From: Nitratiruptor sp. YY09-18
GTDB taxonomy: Bacteria > Campylobacterota > Campylobacteria > Campylobacterales > Nitratiruptoraceae
DNA: 64,000 bases
Assembly (NCBI RefSeq): GCF_016593235.1
Contig: NZ_AP023065.1
Coordinates: forward strand, 682,001 to 746,000
Direction: 5' to 3'
In this document: piece after piece, positions 48,471-57,546 of the stretch
How the letters are laid out: each line of letters opens with the position of its first letter
Position numbering within the stretch: the stretch's first letter is position 1
Translations under genes and position numbers: made by a program
The notes under the pieces: model-generated
The model's database searches: none
The model's input: the letters and a program-made list of their open reading frames with translations, nothing else
Told to the model about the DNA's origin: nothing

Positions 48471-49670
48471 TCAATCGAAATGGAGCAAAGATTTGGCCTG
48501 TACCATATCTTTGTCGCCCCGACCACTGAGATTGACAATGATAAGTTTGTTCTTGATATCTTGCATTTTTTTCAGATATGCTACTGCATGGGAGCTCTCA
48601 AATGCAGGAATAATTCCCTCTTTTTGACTCAGCCATACAAATGCATCAAGTGCTTCTTGGTCTGTGATTGCATCATAGCGTACAACTCCCTCATCTTTTA
48701 AAAAGCTATGCTCTGGACCAATTCCAGGATAGTCAAGTCCGGCACTGATTGAGTGAGCCTCTTGGATCTGTCCCTCTTCATCTTGTAAAACATAACTCAT
48801 CTGTCCATGGAGTACCCCAGGACTTCCTTTAGCAAGACTTGCCCCATGCTTATTGGTATCAAGCCCCAGTCCACCGGCTTCGATGCCGATACATTGTACC
48901 TCCTCATCTTCCAAAAAGGCGTTAAATATTCCCATAGCGTTGCTTCCACCACCGATACATGCGATTACATAATCTGGAAGACGCTTTTCACTCGCAAGAA
49001 TCTGTGCTTTTGCTTCATAACCAATAATTCCTTGAAAATCCCTTACCATCATGGGGTAGGGGTGTGGTCCTGCAACTGTACCGATGACATAGAAGGTATC
49101 TCTTGCATGGGTAACCCAATGGCGAATCGCTTCATTCATGGCATCTTTGAGTGTACGAGAGCCGTTTTTGACTGCATACACTTTTGCTCCTAAGAGTTTC
49201 ATACGAAAGACATTGAGCTCTTGGCGTTTGACATCCTTTTCACCCATAAATATTTCACATTCCAGACCAAAAAGAGCAGCCATGGTTGCAGTAGCAACTC
49301 CATGCTGACCTGCTCCTGTCTCAGCAATCACCTTCTTTTTACCCAGACGCTTTGCAAGTAAACCTTGCAAAATGGTATTGTTAATTTTATGGGCACCTGT
49401 GTGATTGAGATCTTCTCTTTTAAGATAAATAGTCGCTCCAAGCTCTTTGGAGATATTTTGTGCATAATATAGAGGGCTTGGACGACCGACGTAATTTTCT
49501 AAATAGTAACGGGCCTCTTTCCAAAAATCTTCATCATGGCGAATTTTTTGGTACTCTTTGTCTAATTCAAGAAGTATAGGCATTAATGTTTCAGGCACAA
49601 AGCGTCCACCATGGATGCCAAAATGTCCAAATTGATCTGGGTCATATTTGCTTGGCTTTGGTATATACAT
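48471..49670 (-). CDS. trpB: tryptophan synthase beta chain
   Basis: TrpB joins indole and serine using pyridoxal phosphate. The 399-residue protein has the PLP lysine K95 in HTGAHKINN, the AETGAGQHG loop and the phosphate-binding GGGSNAMG (about 242-249). It is of the TrpB1 type, closest to true tryptophan synthase. No trpA or other trp gene is adjacent, so either trpA is elsewhere or the enzyme is used alone. It shares one base with the apt stop (TAATG). Confidence 0.95.
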   Translation of the reverse strand: MYIPKPSKYDPDQFGHFGIHGGRFVPETLMPILLELDKEYQKIRHDEDFWKEARYYLENYVGRPSPLYYAQNISKELGATIYLKREDLNHTGAHKINNTILQGLLAKRLGKKKVIAETGAGQHGVATATMAALFGLECEIFMGEKDVKRQELNVFRMKLLGAKVYAVKNGSRTLKDAMNEAIRHWVTHARDTFYVIGTVAGPHPYPMMVRDFQGIIGYEAKAQILASEKRLPDYVIACIGGGSNAMGIFNAFLEDEEVQCIGIEAGGLGLDTNKHGASLAKGSPGVLHGQMSYVLQDEEGQIQEAHSISAGLDYPGIGPEHSFLKDEGVVRYDAITDQEALDAFVWLSQKEGIIPAFESSHAVAYLKKMQDIKNKLIIVNLSGRGDKDMVQAKSLLHFD

Positions 49671-50206
49671 TATTCTATCTCCAATATACTGTAAAAGTTT
49701 GTATGTTGTTTAAGTTTTTCATCTCCATGTAGAAATTTCAAATTAATTATAAAGCAAGCTTCCACAAGATTTGCACCAACTTTTTTGATGAGTTTTGCAG
49801 CGGCTTGTGCTGTGCCTCCTGTAGCTATAAGGTCATCTATGAGGAGTACGCGAGCATCTTTTTTGTCTCTAAAAGCATCGATATGTATCTCTATCTCATC
49901 CACTCCATATTCAAGCGCATACTTTTCACTCACAGTAGTATAGGGCAATTTGCCCTTTTTCCGCACTGGAACAAAGCCGACTTCGAGGCGTGTAGCAAGT
50001 GCTGCTCCAAAGATAAAACCACGACTCTCAATTCCAGCGATGAAGTCAAGGTTGTACTCTTTATAACGCTTTTGCAGGTGCTCCATGAGCATGGTGAAAG
50101 CTTTTGCATTATTAAGGAGAGTCGTTATATCTTTGAAAACGATTCCAGGTTTTGGAAAGTCGGGTACATCACGGATGGTAGAAAGGAGGTAGTCTCTATC
50201 TATCAT
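49670..50206 (-). CDS. apt: adenine phosphoribosyltransferase
   Basis: Apt salvages adenine to AMP using PRPP. The 178-residue protein has [12 protein letters not shown] (18-29), [14 protein letters not shown] (about 60-73) and the PRPP motif [14 protein letters not shown] (about 120-133). Its start overlaps the stop of a 30-codon membrane ORF (ATGA), and upstream of that is rpiB, which provides the ribose pathway context for PRPP. Confidence 0.95.
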   Translation of the reverse strand: MIDRDYLLSTIRDVPDFPKPGIVFKDITTLLNNAKAFTMLMEHLQKRYKEYNLDFIAGIESRGFIFGAALATRLEVGFVPVRKKGKLPYTTVSEKYALEYGVDEIEIHIDAFRDKKDARVLLIDDLIATGGTAQAAAKLIKKVGANLVEACFIINLKFLHGDEKLKQHTNFYSILEIE

Positions 50207-50295
50207 TTCTTTCCTCCAAAGAGTATTATTTTTATACCAATTAATATCACCATTAGCAGTGCAAAAAAGAGATAGCCAACTACTTCTATACTCAT
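50203..50295 (-). CDS. 30-residue single-span membrane protein
   Basis: The frame starts in the rpiB stop (TAATG) and ends in the apt start (ATGA), filling the gap exactly. It encodes [16 protein letters not shown], a further hydrophobic run and a FGGKK tail: one transmembrane helix with a short acidic N-terminus and a basic C-terminus. The exact fit in both junctions and the hydrophobicity make it a strong small-gene candidate. The GGAGG near its end is also the ribosome site of apt. Function unknown. Confidence 0.65.
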   Translation of the reverse strand: MSIEVVGYLFFALLMVILIGIKIILFGGKK

Positions 50296-50735
50296 TACTC
50301 TTCCAATGCCATTATCTTTTTGACTCTCTTTTCGTGACGTCCACCTTCAAATTCTGTCGTACACCATGCTTCTACAATCGACTCTACAACTCCTGGTCCT
50401 ACAACTCTTTCGCCAAAACAAAGTACGTTTGCATCATTGTGTGCTCGTGCCATCTGGGCGGTGTAGTAGTCATGCACTTCTGCAGCGCGTATACCTTTGA
50501 TCTTGTTTGCAGCAATACTCATGCCAATACCAGTACCACAAATAAGTACCCCTTGGCTATTTGGATCAGCAGCTACTGCACGTGCTACTTTTGCTGCATA
50601 GTCAGGATAATCTACGCGATCGCTACTATATGTACCGAGATCTTCTACGCTAAATCCTCTCTTTTCAAAGAGCTCTTTGACAAAGCCTTTGATTGCAAAG
50701 CCAGCATGGTCGCTGCCAATATAAACCTTTTTCAT
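50295..50735 (-). CDS. rpiB: ribose-5-phosphate isomerase B
   Basis: RpiB interconverts ribose-5-phosphate and ribulose-5-phosphate. The 146-residue protein begins [12 protein letters not shown] (5-16) and has the catalytic Cys in [17 protein letters not shown] (about 63-79), characteristic of RpiB rather than the unrelated RpiA. It precedes the small membrane ORF and apt on the same strand and follows the M50 protease gene by 2 nt. Confidence 0.95.
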   Translation of the reverse strand: MKKVYIGSDHAGFAIKGFVKELFEKRGFSVEDLGTYSSDRVDYPDYAAKVARAVAADPNSQGVLICGTGIGMSIAANKIKGIRAAEVHDYYTAQMARAHNDANVLCFGERVVGPGVVESIVEAWCTTEFEGGRHEKRVKKIMALEE

Positions 50736-50737
50736 GG

Positions 50738-51433
50738 CTATATCCTTTCTAGTTGGTTAATGAGTTGTATAAAATCGATTCCTGTCATCATTGAGAGCAA
50801 AATCAAAATATAGTATACCGGCAAAAAGAATATGCTACTTGCAGGTGTTGCCAAAATGAGTATGAGAATAACCATTCCATAGGGGAAGAGATACTCATAG
50901 AGGCGTACAATGGGAGTGAAGCGCAGCATACGAGCCAGATACATCACAGCATTTGCACCATCAAGTGGAGGTATCGGCCAGAGATTAAATACTCCAAGAA
51001 CTACATTGATAAGGACACTTTGGGCTAGAAAGAGGAAGAAAAACATTCCTACAAGTGAATCAGGTGTCCCAAGGAATGTGAGAATCAAAGCGCTAACAAT
51101 TGCTAGGATAAAGTTATAGGTAACGCCAGCTAAACTCACTGCTATTGCACCAAGTTCACCGCCATTGCGCAAAACTACTGCCATATTCACAGGCACCGGC
51201 TTTGCCCATCCAAATATAAATCCAGCGTTGAGGAGATAGAGGGCTGCCGGGACGATAATAGTCCCAACTGGATCGATATGTTTTATGGGATTGATGGAGA
51301 GGCGGCCAGCGAGTTTGGCGGTCTGGTCGCCAAGCTTGTAGGCTACGAAACCATGCATTATCTCATGGCCTACCACAGAGACTATAAGTGAGAGTACCAT
51401 GGCGATGATATTGAGAATTTTAACGGTCTCCAC
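50738..51433 (-). CDS. site-2 protease-like M50 zinc metallopeptidase
   Basis: A 231-residue multi-span membrane peptidase. The zinc motif HEIMH (H23, E24, H27) is inside the first hydrophobic segment, and the second site NLWPIPPLDGANAV (about 147-160) supplies the Asp ligand. It has no PDZ domain, so it belongs to the compact group often seen in thermophiles and Campylobacterota. Regulated intramembrane proteolysis is the class role; no partner is visible. It overlaps lepB by 14 nt. Confidence 0.88.
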   Translation of the reverse strand: METVKILNIIAMVLSLIVSVVGHEIMHGFVAYKLGDQTAKLAGRLSINPIKHIDPVGTIIVPAALYLLNAGFIFGWAKPVPVNMAVVLRNGGELGAIAVSLAGVTYNFILAIVSALILTFLGTPDSLVGMFFFLFLAQSVLINVVLGVFNLWPIPPLDGANAVMYLARMLRFTPIVRLYEYLFPYGMVILILILATPASSIFFLPVYYILILLSMMTGIDFIQLINQLERI

Positions 51434-52196
51434 GTCTTGCTTCTTTCATCTCTTCTTCTATTTGGTGGACAGTTTTTCCTACGCGATCCCATCTTGGTAT
51501 ATAGTTTTCATCCCAGCTCCAGTAGATGAACCATGGCTTGCCAACGACGAGTTTATAGGGTACCGGACCCCAAAAACGGCTATCATTAGAGTGGTCGCGA
51601 TTATCTCCCATCATAAAGTATTGTCCCTTAGGTACTTTGATAGGAGGGAAGTTGAAAATTTGCTGCGGAAAGCGTCCATCATTGATAATTTTAGGGTCAT
51701 GATGAATACCAGGATGATCTTTCATGTAGGGGTTTTTGACCCATAAATACCCTTCAATCTCTATAATACTATCCTTCGGATAGTGTTTTCGTACATATTC
51801 ATTCCCTTCATGAGGGTGGAGATAGAGGTCCTTGTTGTGCACAAAAAGCATATCTCCATCCACTGCTACACAGCGCTTGACATAGTGGATTTTGGGATTT
51901 ACGGGATAGCGAAATATAACAATATCTCCTCTTTTTGGGCCTTCTCCTCGTATGAGGTGGCCATCGCCATCTGGATCTGGAAGGACCGGAATTTCAAGCC
52001 ATGGAATATGGGGGGTTGGGACTCCGTACGCAAATTTTTTCACAAAGAGATGATCACCTATGAGAAGTGTGTTTTTCATACTACCACTTGGGATAACAAA
52101 AGCTTGTGCTACAAAAAATATCACAAGCAAAACAATGACAATCGTTCCGGTCCAGGTATTGGACCAGTGGTAAAATTTGATCAGCCTATCTTTCAA
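51420..52196 (-). CDS. lepB: signal peptidase I
   Basis: LepB cleaves signal peptides of exported proteins at the outer face of the inner membrane. The 258-residue protein has an N-terminal span (about 17-35), the catalytic Ser39 in PSGSM, a Lys in IHYVKRCVAVDGD (about 119) and the MGDNRDHSNDSRFWG box E (about 190-204). The start is preceded by GATTACT-type sequence inside folD, which it overlaps by 4 nt. Confidence 0.95.
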   Translation of the reverse strand: MKDRLIKFYHWSNTWTGTIVIVLLVIFFVAQAFVIPSGSMKNTLLIGDHLFVKKFAYGVPTPHIPWLEIPVLPDPDGDGHLIRGEGPKRGDIVIFRYPVNPKIHYVKRCVAVDGDMLFVHNKDLYLHPHEGNEYVRKHYPKDSIIEIEGYLWVKNPYMKDHPGIHHDPKIINDGRFPQQIFNFPPIKVPKGQYFMMGDNRDHSNDSRFWGPVPYKLVVGKPWFIYWSWDENYIPRWDRVGKTVHQIEEEMKEARRGDR

Positions 52197-53044
52197 TCAG
52201 TAATCCTTTTTTTGGCAGCTTTGAGAGTGTTTTGCAAGAGCATCGCAATAGTCATAGGTCCCACGCCACCAGGAACGGGAGTAATATAGGAAGCCTTTTT
52301 ACTTACCTCTTCAAAATCCACATCACCCACAAGTCTTCCATCATCAAGGCGGTTAATGCCGATATCGATGATAATGACTCCATCTTTGACCATATCAGCA
52401 GTTATGAGAGAGGGTTTACCTACTCCTACAACCACCATATCTGCTCTTTTGGTATGTGATTGTAGATCTTTTGTGTAAATATGGCAAATATCTACTGTGG
52501 CATTTGCATTGAGTAAAAGTGCAGCCATTGGTTTGCCGACAATGTTACTCGCACCTACAACACACACATCAAGACCTTGAGGATTAATGCTATACTCTTT
52601 GAGCAGCTCCATCACTCCAAGTGGCGTGCACGGAGCAAATGTCTCAAGCCCTTGCATGAGACGGCCAAAATTGTATGGGTGAAAACCATCCACATCTTTA
52701 GCTGGATCGATAAGCTCGAGTATGCGAGTAGTATCGATATGTGGCGGCAATGGAAGCTGTACCAAAATCCCGTCTATATTGGGATTTTTATTCATCATCT
52801 TAATAGTATCTTCGATTTTTTCTTGGGATATATCATCAGGCATTTCATGCACTATGGAGTAAAATCCCACCTCTTTGCAAGCTTTTGCTTTCATTTTCAC
52901 ATATGTGTGGCTCGCTGGATCATCACCTACGAGGATAACTGCAAGTCCAGGTGTAATTCCGTGATGCTGTTTAAGATCCTCAACTTCTGCTTTGATTTGC
53001 TCTTTTATCTTTTGAGAGAGTTTTTTACCGTCAAGTATCTTCAT
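52193..53044 (-). CDS. folD: methylenetetrahydrofolate dehydrogenase/cyclohydrolase
   Basis: FolD interconverts 5,10-methylene- and 10-formyl-tetrahydrofolate. The 283-residue protein has HTYVKMKAKACKEVG (about 46-60, catalytic Lys), the VQLPLPPHID signature (about 95-104), the NADP loop VVGASNIVGKPMA (about 157-169) and TPVPGGVGPMT near the C-terminus. It is the first gene of a long minus-strand run and divergent from the cytochrome c operon; a G-rich AAGAGG site precedes it. Confidence 0.96.
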   Translation of the reverse strand: MKILDGKKLSQKIKEQIKAEVEDLKQHHGITPGLAVILVGDDPASHTYVKMKAKACKEVGFYSIVHEMPDDISQEKIEDTIKMMNKNPNIDGILVQLPLPPHIDTTRILELIDPAKDVDGFHPYNFGRLMQGLETFAPCTPLGVMELLKEYSINPQGLDVCVVGASNIVGKPMAALLLNANATVDICHIYTKDLQSHTKRADMVVVGVGKPSLITADMVKDGVIIIDIGINRLDDGRLVGDVDFEEVSKKASYITPVPGGVGPMTIAMLLQNTLKAAKKRITD

Positions 53045-53122
53045 TTCGCCTCTTTTAGGTAGCTTCTAAAATATTTTTGCTATGATATCAAAAACAAATT
53101 TTGATTTGGTTTAAGGTGCTTG

Positions 53123-53455
53123 ATGTTACGGATATTTTTCCTACTATTTCCTCTTTTTTTGCTTGCTGATTCATTCATAACAAAAGATGAGTATGCAAAA
53201 ATGCTCTATCAAAATCCCAGAGGAATTGGCTGTCACAAGTGTCACGGCATTGAAGGGAGAGGCATGGTAATTGGAAAGTTTAAAAAAGATAGCAATACGA
53301 CAGTAGTACTGCGAGCCCCTGATATTACGAAACTCTCATATAAAAAATTCCAAGAAGCGCTCACCGCTTCAAAACACAAGCTCATGCCGCATTATTTTTT
53401 GACAAAGTATGAGATAAAGATACTCTATTACTATCTCAAAAAAAGAGCAAAGTGA
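53123..53455 (+). CDS. small periplasmic monoheme cytochrome c
   Basis: A 110-residue c-type cytochrome with a signal peptide (about 1-16) and one heme motif C37-H-K-C40-H41. The distal ligand may be the Met of HKLMPHYF (about 91). It has an AAGGTG site; the ATG at 53123 is preferred over the TTG at 53120. It heads a six-gene overlapping operon, meeting the CitE-like gene in a TGATG junction. Such small cytochromes pass electrons to oxidases or dehydrogenases; the partner is not seen here. Confidence 0.85.
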   Translation: MLRIFFLLFPLFLLADSFITKDEYAKMLYQNPRGIGCHKCHGIEGRGMVIGKFKKDSNTTVVLRAPDITKLSYKKFQEALTASKHKLMPHYFLTKYEIKILYYYLKKRAK

Positions 53456-54390
53456 TGCTATTTGACGAAAAATTTATCGAAATAGTGCAAGAGGCAATTG
53501 ATCAAGATAATGAGAACTTTTTCATAAAAGCTCTCTCCCACGCCTCTCCAAGACAAAGAAAAGAGAATTTTTGTGCTCCTATGATGGTCTCAGCGCTCAA
53601 TGCAAAGCATCTCAATCACCTCGATGAGTTTCCCAGTGATGCGGCAATCATCAACCTCGAAGATGGAGTCGCCCCACAAAAAAAGCGTATAGCCCTTCTT
53701 GCTGCATGCTACTTTTTGCAGCATTTACCTCAAAATGCTCCCTATACGATTGTGCGAATTAATCCACTGGATGAGGGTGGAGAAGAGGAGATAGCACTTC
53801 TCAATCGTTTTTTCCCCCACGCTATACGCGTACCAAAAGTAAGATCAAAAGAGGATTTGCAAAGAGCAAGAGAGCTTATAGATGATGCAATAAGCTTGCA
53901 TGCTTCAATTGAGACGAAAGAGGCTTTTGTAAATCTTCAAACATTAGCCACAAGCAAGGCAGAATGCTTCTATCTAGGAATTTTGGATCTGCTTGCAGAT
54001 ATGGGCATACCGCAAAATGTGCTCAAGCTCAGTAACCCCACAATTGATCATATTCTATCAATCTTTTTGCTTCAATCCCTTGCCAATGGCATAAAACCGG
54101 TCTCATTTGTGTATCAAGACTATAAAAATATTGAAGAGTTTACCCAGTGGTGTGAGTATGAGTATGCCATGGGGTATCGTGCCAAGGGAGTGTTGGGACC
54201 AAAGCAGGCTGAAGTGGCTCTAAGAATCTTTAAAACTGTGGATATCCAGAGGGCACGCTATATCAAGAAACGCTTTGAAGCTATGCAAAAGCAGGGAATC
54301 ACGGGTTTTATGGATGAGAAGTATGGATTTATCGATGAGCCAATCTATAAAGATGCTCTCAATATCCTCAAGTCTAAGGGAGAGCTATGA
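53455..54390 (+). CDS. CitE-like HpcH/HpaI aldolase family protein
   Basis: A 311-residue protein of the HpcH/HpaI aldolase/citrate lyase beta family, whose members cleave or join CoA-linked or free acids using Mg2+. It has IINLEDGVAPQKK (about 58-70, with the metal Glu-Asp), YTIVRINPLDEGG (about 96-108) and RVPKVRSKED (about 122-131). The second metal Glu is not obvious: the usual ETA region reads SIETKEAF. No citC, citD, citF or CoA ligase gene is near, so it is not the citrate lyase complex. Its position before an acyltransferase suggests a part in small-molecule synthesis. Confidence 0.8.
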   Translation: MLFDEKFIEIVQEAIDQDNENFFIKALSHASPRQRKENFCAPMMVSALNAKHLNHLDEFPSDAAIINLEDGVAPQKKRIALLAACYFLQHLPQNAPYTIVRINPLDEGGEEEIALLNRFFPHAIRVPKVRSKEDLQRARELIDDAISLHASIETKEAFVNLQTLATSKAECFYLGILDLLADMGIPQNVLKLSNPTIDHILSIFLLQSLANGIKPVSFVYQDYKNIEEFTQWCEYEYAMGYRAKGVLGPKQAEVALRIFKTVDIQRARYIKKRFEAMQKQGITGFMDEKYGFIDEPIYKDALNILKSKGEL

Positions 54391-54998
54391 TTAGATTTTT
54401 TGAAGTTTTGGATGAAGGGTTTTTAGAAGAGATATTTCGTTTTCGCTATGAAGTAGTGGTAGATGAGCTCGGTTTTTTTGATCCCAATGAGTATGAAGGC
54501 AAAAAGGAGCGTGATGAGTGGGATGACTACTCGACACATTTTGTAGCTTTGGATGAAGAGTGCAATATCGTAGCTACCACACGTATTATCCATCACTGTC
54601 CCTTTGCGTATCCTACTGAACGCTATATGCAAATAGATCCATCAATTCAAAAGCTTCTAGAGCTCAAGCGAGATAAATTGAGTGAAATCTCGAGGCTCTT
54701 CATAGCTAAAAATTACCGTAATATGCACGATACTAAAATCATTATAAATGGGTTTATCAAACAGCATACATACTTTACTATGAAAAGATTTGATTTGGAA
54801 TATGCATACAGTGCAATAGAGAGACGCTTTAAAAGATTGCTGCGTATGTATAGAGTCCACTTTGATGCAATTGGTCCAGAGCAAAAGGGGTATGGATCTC
54901 CAAGAATTCCTTGTTTGCTGAGCAGAGAGCGCCTTGGACGCGACAACCCAAATATTATTCAATATTACGAAAAGAAGAAACTATGGTTAGGCGTTTAG
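54387..54998 (+). CDS. N-acyl amino acid synthase-like (LuxI/FeeM-fold) acyltransferase
   Basis: A 203-residue protein related to FeeM and to the PEP-CTERM/exosortase-associated acyltransferases, in the same GNAT-like fold as LuxI. It has FRFRYEVVVDELGFFDP (about 17-33), a match to the LuxI-type FxxRxxVFxxRL region, THFVALDEECNIVATTRII (about 51-69) and the RLFIAKNYR segment (about 106-114). Known relatives link a fatty acyl group from acyl carrier protein to an amino acid. No exosortase is seen here. The gene overlaps citE by 4 nt and the TonB receptor by 16 nt. The product is unknown. Confidence 0.75.
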   Translation: MIRFFEVLDEGFLEEIFRFRYEVVVDELGFFDPNEYEGKKERDEWDDYSTHFVALDEECNIVATTRIIHHCPFAYPTERYMQIDPSIQKLLELKRDKLSEISRLFIAKNYRNMHDTKIIINGFIKQHTYFTMKRFDLEYAYSAIERRFKRLLRMYRVHFDAIGPEQKGYGSPRIPCLLSRERLGRDNPNIIQYYEKKKLWLGV

Positions 54999-57001
54999 TA
55001 GTAAGTTTATTAGCTACATGTACTCTCTTTGGAGCTGATCATACACAGAGTCTTTTTGACGAGTTGCAAACATTTTCAAATCTTGCTAAAGAGACCAAAG
55101 AGACCGAGTTTTATCAACCACACATCATCTCAGTCTACAAAGGAAAGGATCTTGAGAAGGTTGGAGCCCAAAATCTCATGCAGGCTCTGTGGCTTGTGCC
55201 AGGGCTTGATATCTATGGGGATAATCTTGATATAAAAACTGCAATTTTTAGAGGGTCTAATCCCTTTGCGTATGGGCAATCAAAGCTCTTCATAGATGGT
55301 GTATTAGTCAATGATGTAATGTTTGATAGCTACAGCACATTTTTGGATATGCCAATAGAGCTTATTAAACGTATAGAGGTGATCAGGGGTCCTGGCAGCA
55401 AAGCAGAAGGCTACAATGCATATGCTGGTTCAATCTATGTAATAACTTATGCAGAAGATGATGATGGTGGTAAGGTTTTTGCCAAGAGGGGCTCCTTTCG
55501 TTATCGTTCCATCGGCTTTTATAAAAAGTGGAAGATTGATGATTTTCATCTCTATACTGAAGGGTATTGGCAAAAAGATCATAAAGCCCTCAAGGCTGGT
55601 CCAGACTCTTTGGCTACAGGAGTATGGGGAGCGGATAATATTGCTTTAGCTAAAAGTGGCAAAGTTCCACTATGGCTCGATAACTACTCATTTGCACTTT
55701 ATGGAGATTATAAAGAGATCCATTTCAAACTACGTACTAACCGTCATAAAAAAGGTGCAGCGTATGGACTAAGCTTTATGCTTCCCCAAAGGGACGATTT
55801 TATCTATACTCCTTCACTCATTGGTGAAATCAACTACAAAAAATCTCTTGGAAAATATAATCTCGCTTTGCAAATAGGTCGCAAGTATGATAGTTTCAAA
55901 AATGATCTCGATGTAGCACCTCCAGGCTTTACATATCATGTAGGTGGACAAGAAGTTGTCTTTGCTGATGGTTTTCATGGTCTTTATGAAGCAAAACAGC
56001 GTACAGACTATGCAAAAGTAGAATATGCTTATATTCCATCTTCTCGTATGACCCTCAAAAGTGGTTTACTTCTCACAAAAGAGAAGACCTACAAAGTCAA
56101 AACTATCACGAACAGCCTCGATGGATCTGGTGCAGTAGTCGACTACTCTGTAATCCGGCCATTTCTCAATCCTCATGCTAAGAGAGTGAGACAAATATAC
56201 TATCTTAGTGCTGATTTTATGATAGATTCTCAGTGGAGTCTCTATACAGGAATAAACTATGAAAAGATCATTGGCAAATACGATGTAGTCAATCCAAGGC
56301 TCTGTGTGGTCTATTGGATTGATGATGAAAATATTCTCAAATTCTTAGCAAGCAGATCCAATCGTGATCCATCCTGGCAAGAGATGTTTACCATCAACAA
56401 TACTACTCGCGTGGGCAATCCTAACCTTGATCCAGAGCGTGTGACAGCATTTGAGATCAACTATATTAAAAAGCTAAGTACTGACGACTTCTTTCAAGGA
56501 ACAATCTTCTATCTTAAAAATAGTGATGTCATTTCAAATATTAATCCACAAAGAGAGTTTCACAATAGCTGTAAGAACAGTATCTATGGATTAGAGCTTG
56601 AACTGCGTAAGAATATAACCAACTCTTTGCAGCTCTATGCAAACTACTCATATGTATATGGAAAAGATGATCATTCGCATCCAATAGATAACGTAGCAAA
56701 CCATATGGCAAAGATTTATCTGCTCAAAAATATAGATGTGCATCTGGATATGAGTATTATGAGTAGATACATTGGAGCAAAGAGGAGAGTATATTACGAC
56801 AATCGTCCAAAACTTAATGATTATATTGATACAGATATTGCTATGCGCTACAAATATGATCAAAACTTAGAATTCTCATTTGTAGTGAAAAATATTTTTG
56901 ATAACGATATGCGCTTCCCATCCAAACCATATACATATGAAAAAGATTATCCTATCACTGATGGGCGCACATTCATGATAGTGTTGAGGGGTACGTTTTG
57001 A
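54983..57001 (+). CDS. TonB-dependent outer-membrane receptor
   Basis: A 672-residue outer-membrane receptor with a signal peptide (about 1-19), a plug domain (about 45-170) and a beta-barrel ending in Phe (VLRGTF). The plug has the characteristic NLMQALWLVPGLDIYG (about 72-87), IFRGSNPF, LFIDGVLVNDV and VIRGPGSKAEGYNAYAG. There is no clear TonB-box consensus. I take the ATG at 54983, overlapping the acyltransferase end by 16 nt. The ligand is unknown; siderophores, metals, cobalamin or a product of the upstream enzymes are all open. The stop overlaps the next start. Confidence 0.9.
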   Translation: MVRRLVVSLLATCTLFGADHTQSLFDELQTFSNLAKETKETEFYQPHIISVYKGKDLEKVGAQNLMQALWLVPGLDIYGDNLDIKTAIFRGSNPFAYGQSKLFIDGVLVNDVMFDSYSTFLDMPIELIKRIEVIRGPGSKAEGYNAYAGSIYVITYAEDDDGGKVFAKRGSFRYRSIGFYKKWKIDDFHLYTEGYWQKDHKALKAGPDSLATGVWGADNIALAKSGKVPLWLDNYSFALYGDYKEIHFKLRTNRHKKGAAYGLSFMLPQRDDFIYTPSLIGEINYKKSLGKYNLALQIGRKYDSFKNDLDVAPPGFTYHVGGQEVVFADGFHGLYEAKQRTDYAKVEYAYIPSSRMTLKSGLLLTKEKTYKVKTITNSLDGSGAVVDYSVIRPFLNPHAKRVRQIYYLSADFMIDSQWSLYTGINYEKIIGKYDVVNPRLCVVYWIDDENILKFLASRSNRDPSWQEMFTINNTTRVGNPNLDPERVTAFEINYIKKLSTDDFFQGTIFYLKNSDVISNINPQREFHNSCKNSIYGLELELRKNITNSLQLYANYSYVYGKDDHSHPIDNVANHMAKIYLLKNIDVHLDMSIMSRYIGAKRRVYYDNRPKLNDYIDTDIAMRYKYDQNLEFSFVVKNIFDNDMRFPSKPYTYEKDYPITDGRTFMIVLRGTF

Positions 57002-57546
57002 TACGGCTGATTTTGGTTTTGATAGTTATTTTTTTGGAACTTAGAGCATATGAATACAATGACTTCTTGCTTCATACCCAAATTTCAATCTATCCCAAAC
57101 TCCTCGCCTTTGATAAAAATCTCGGAAAAAATATCAAAGATGAAAAGATCGATTTTTACATCATTTATGCTTCCATAGACGAGCTTGTTGCACAAAAATT
57201 ACAATCTGCTATTAGTCAAAAATTTGATGCTATTCATGGGTATCCCCTCCAGGTGCATCTGCTAAAAGTTAATGAGGCTTTAGCCGATAAGAGATTGTAT
57301 GAGTATGTAGATGCAATCTATCTCTTGAAAATTGATGAAGCCAAGGCCAAGGAGTTGGCTATGAAAATAGCTAAACACAATGTTTACTCGTTTGTTTACG
57401 ATAAAAAGGATCTTCTCTATGGATATCTCTTTGCGATTGCCATCGAGCGGAGTGTAACAATATATATAAATAAAAAAGTTTTACAGCAAAACGATTTTGA
57501 TTTTATTACAGCTCTTTTTGAAAACTCCAAAATAGTTGCACCATGA
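56998..57546 (+). CDS. YfiR/DUF4154-like periplasmic protein
   Basis: A 182-residue protein with a short signal peptide and a small alpha/beta domain. It resembles YfiR-type (DUF4154) proteins, which bind and restrain the periplasmic region of a diguanylate cyclase. Its features are weak: YPKLLAFDKNL (about 32-42), IYASIDELVAQKL, and a final region of basic and hydrophobic residues. The start is TTG at 56998 behind GAGGGG. It is between a TonB receptor and a membrane GGDEF-EAL gene and overlaps both by 4 nt. No cysteines of the usual YfiR type are seen, so the call rests partly on position. Confidence 0.6.
   Translation: MIRLILVLIVIFLELRAYEYNDFLLHTQISIYPKLLAFDKNLGKNIKDEKIDFYIIYASIDELVAQKLQSAISQKFDAIHGYPLQVHLLKVNEALADKRLYEYVDAIYLLKIDEAKAKELAMKIAKHNVYSFVYDKKDLLYGYLFAIAIERSVTIYINKKVLQQNDFDFITALFENSKIVAP

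Noticed and set aside
53455-54390. A citrate lyase complex
   Set aside because: Only a CitE-like protein is present; the alpha and acyl carrier subunits and the ligase are absent.
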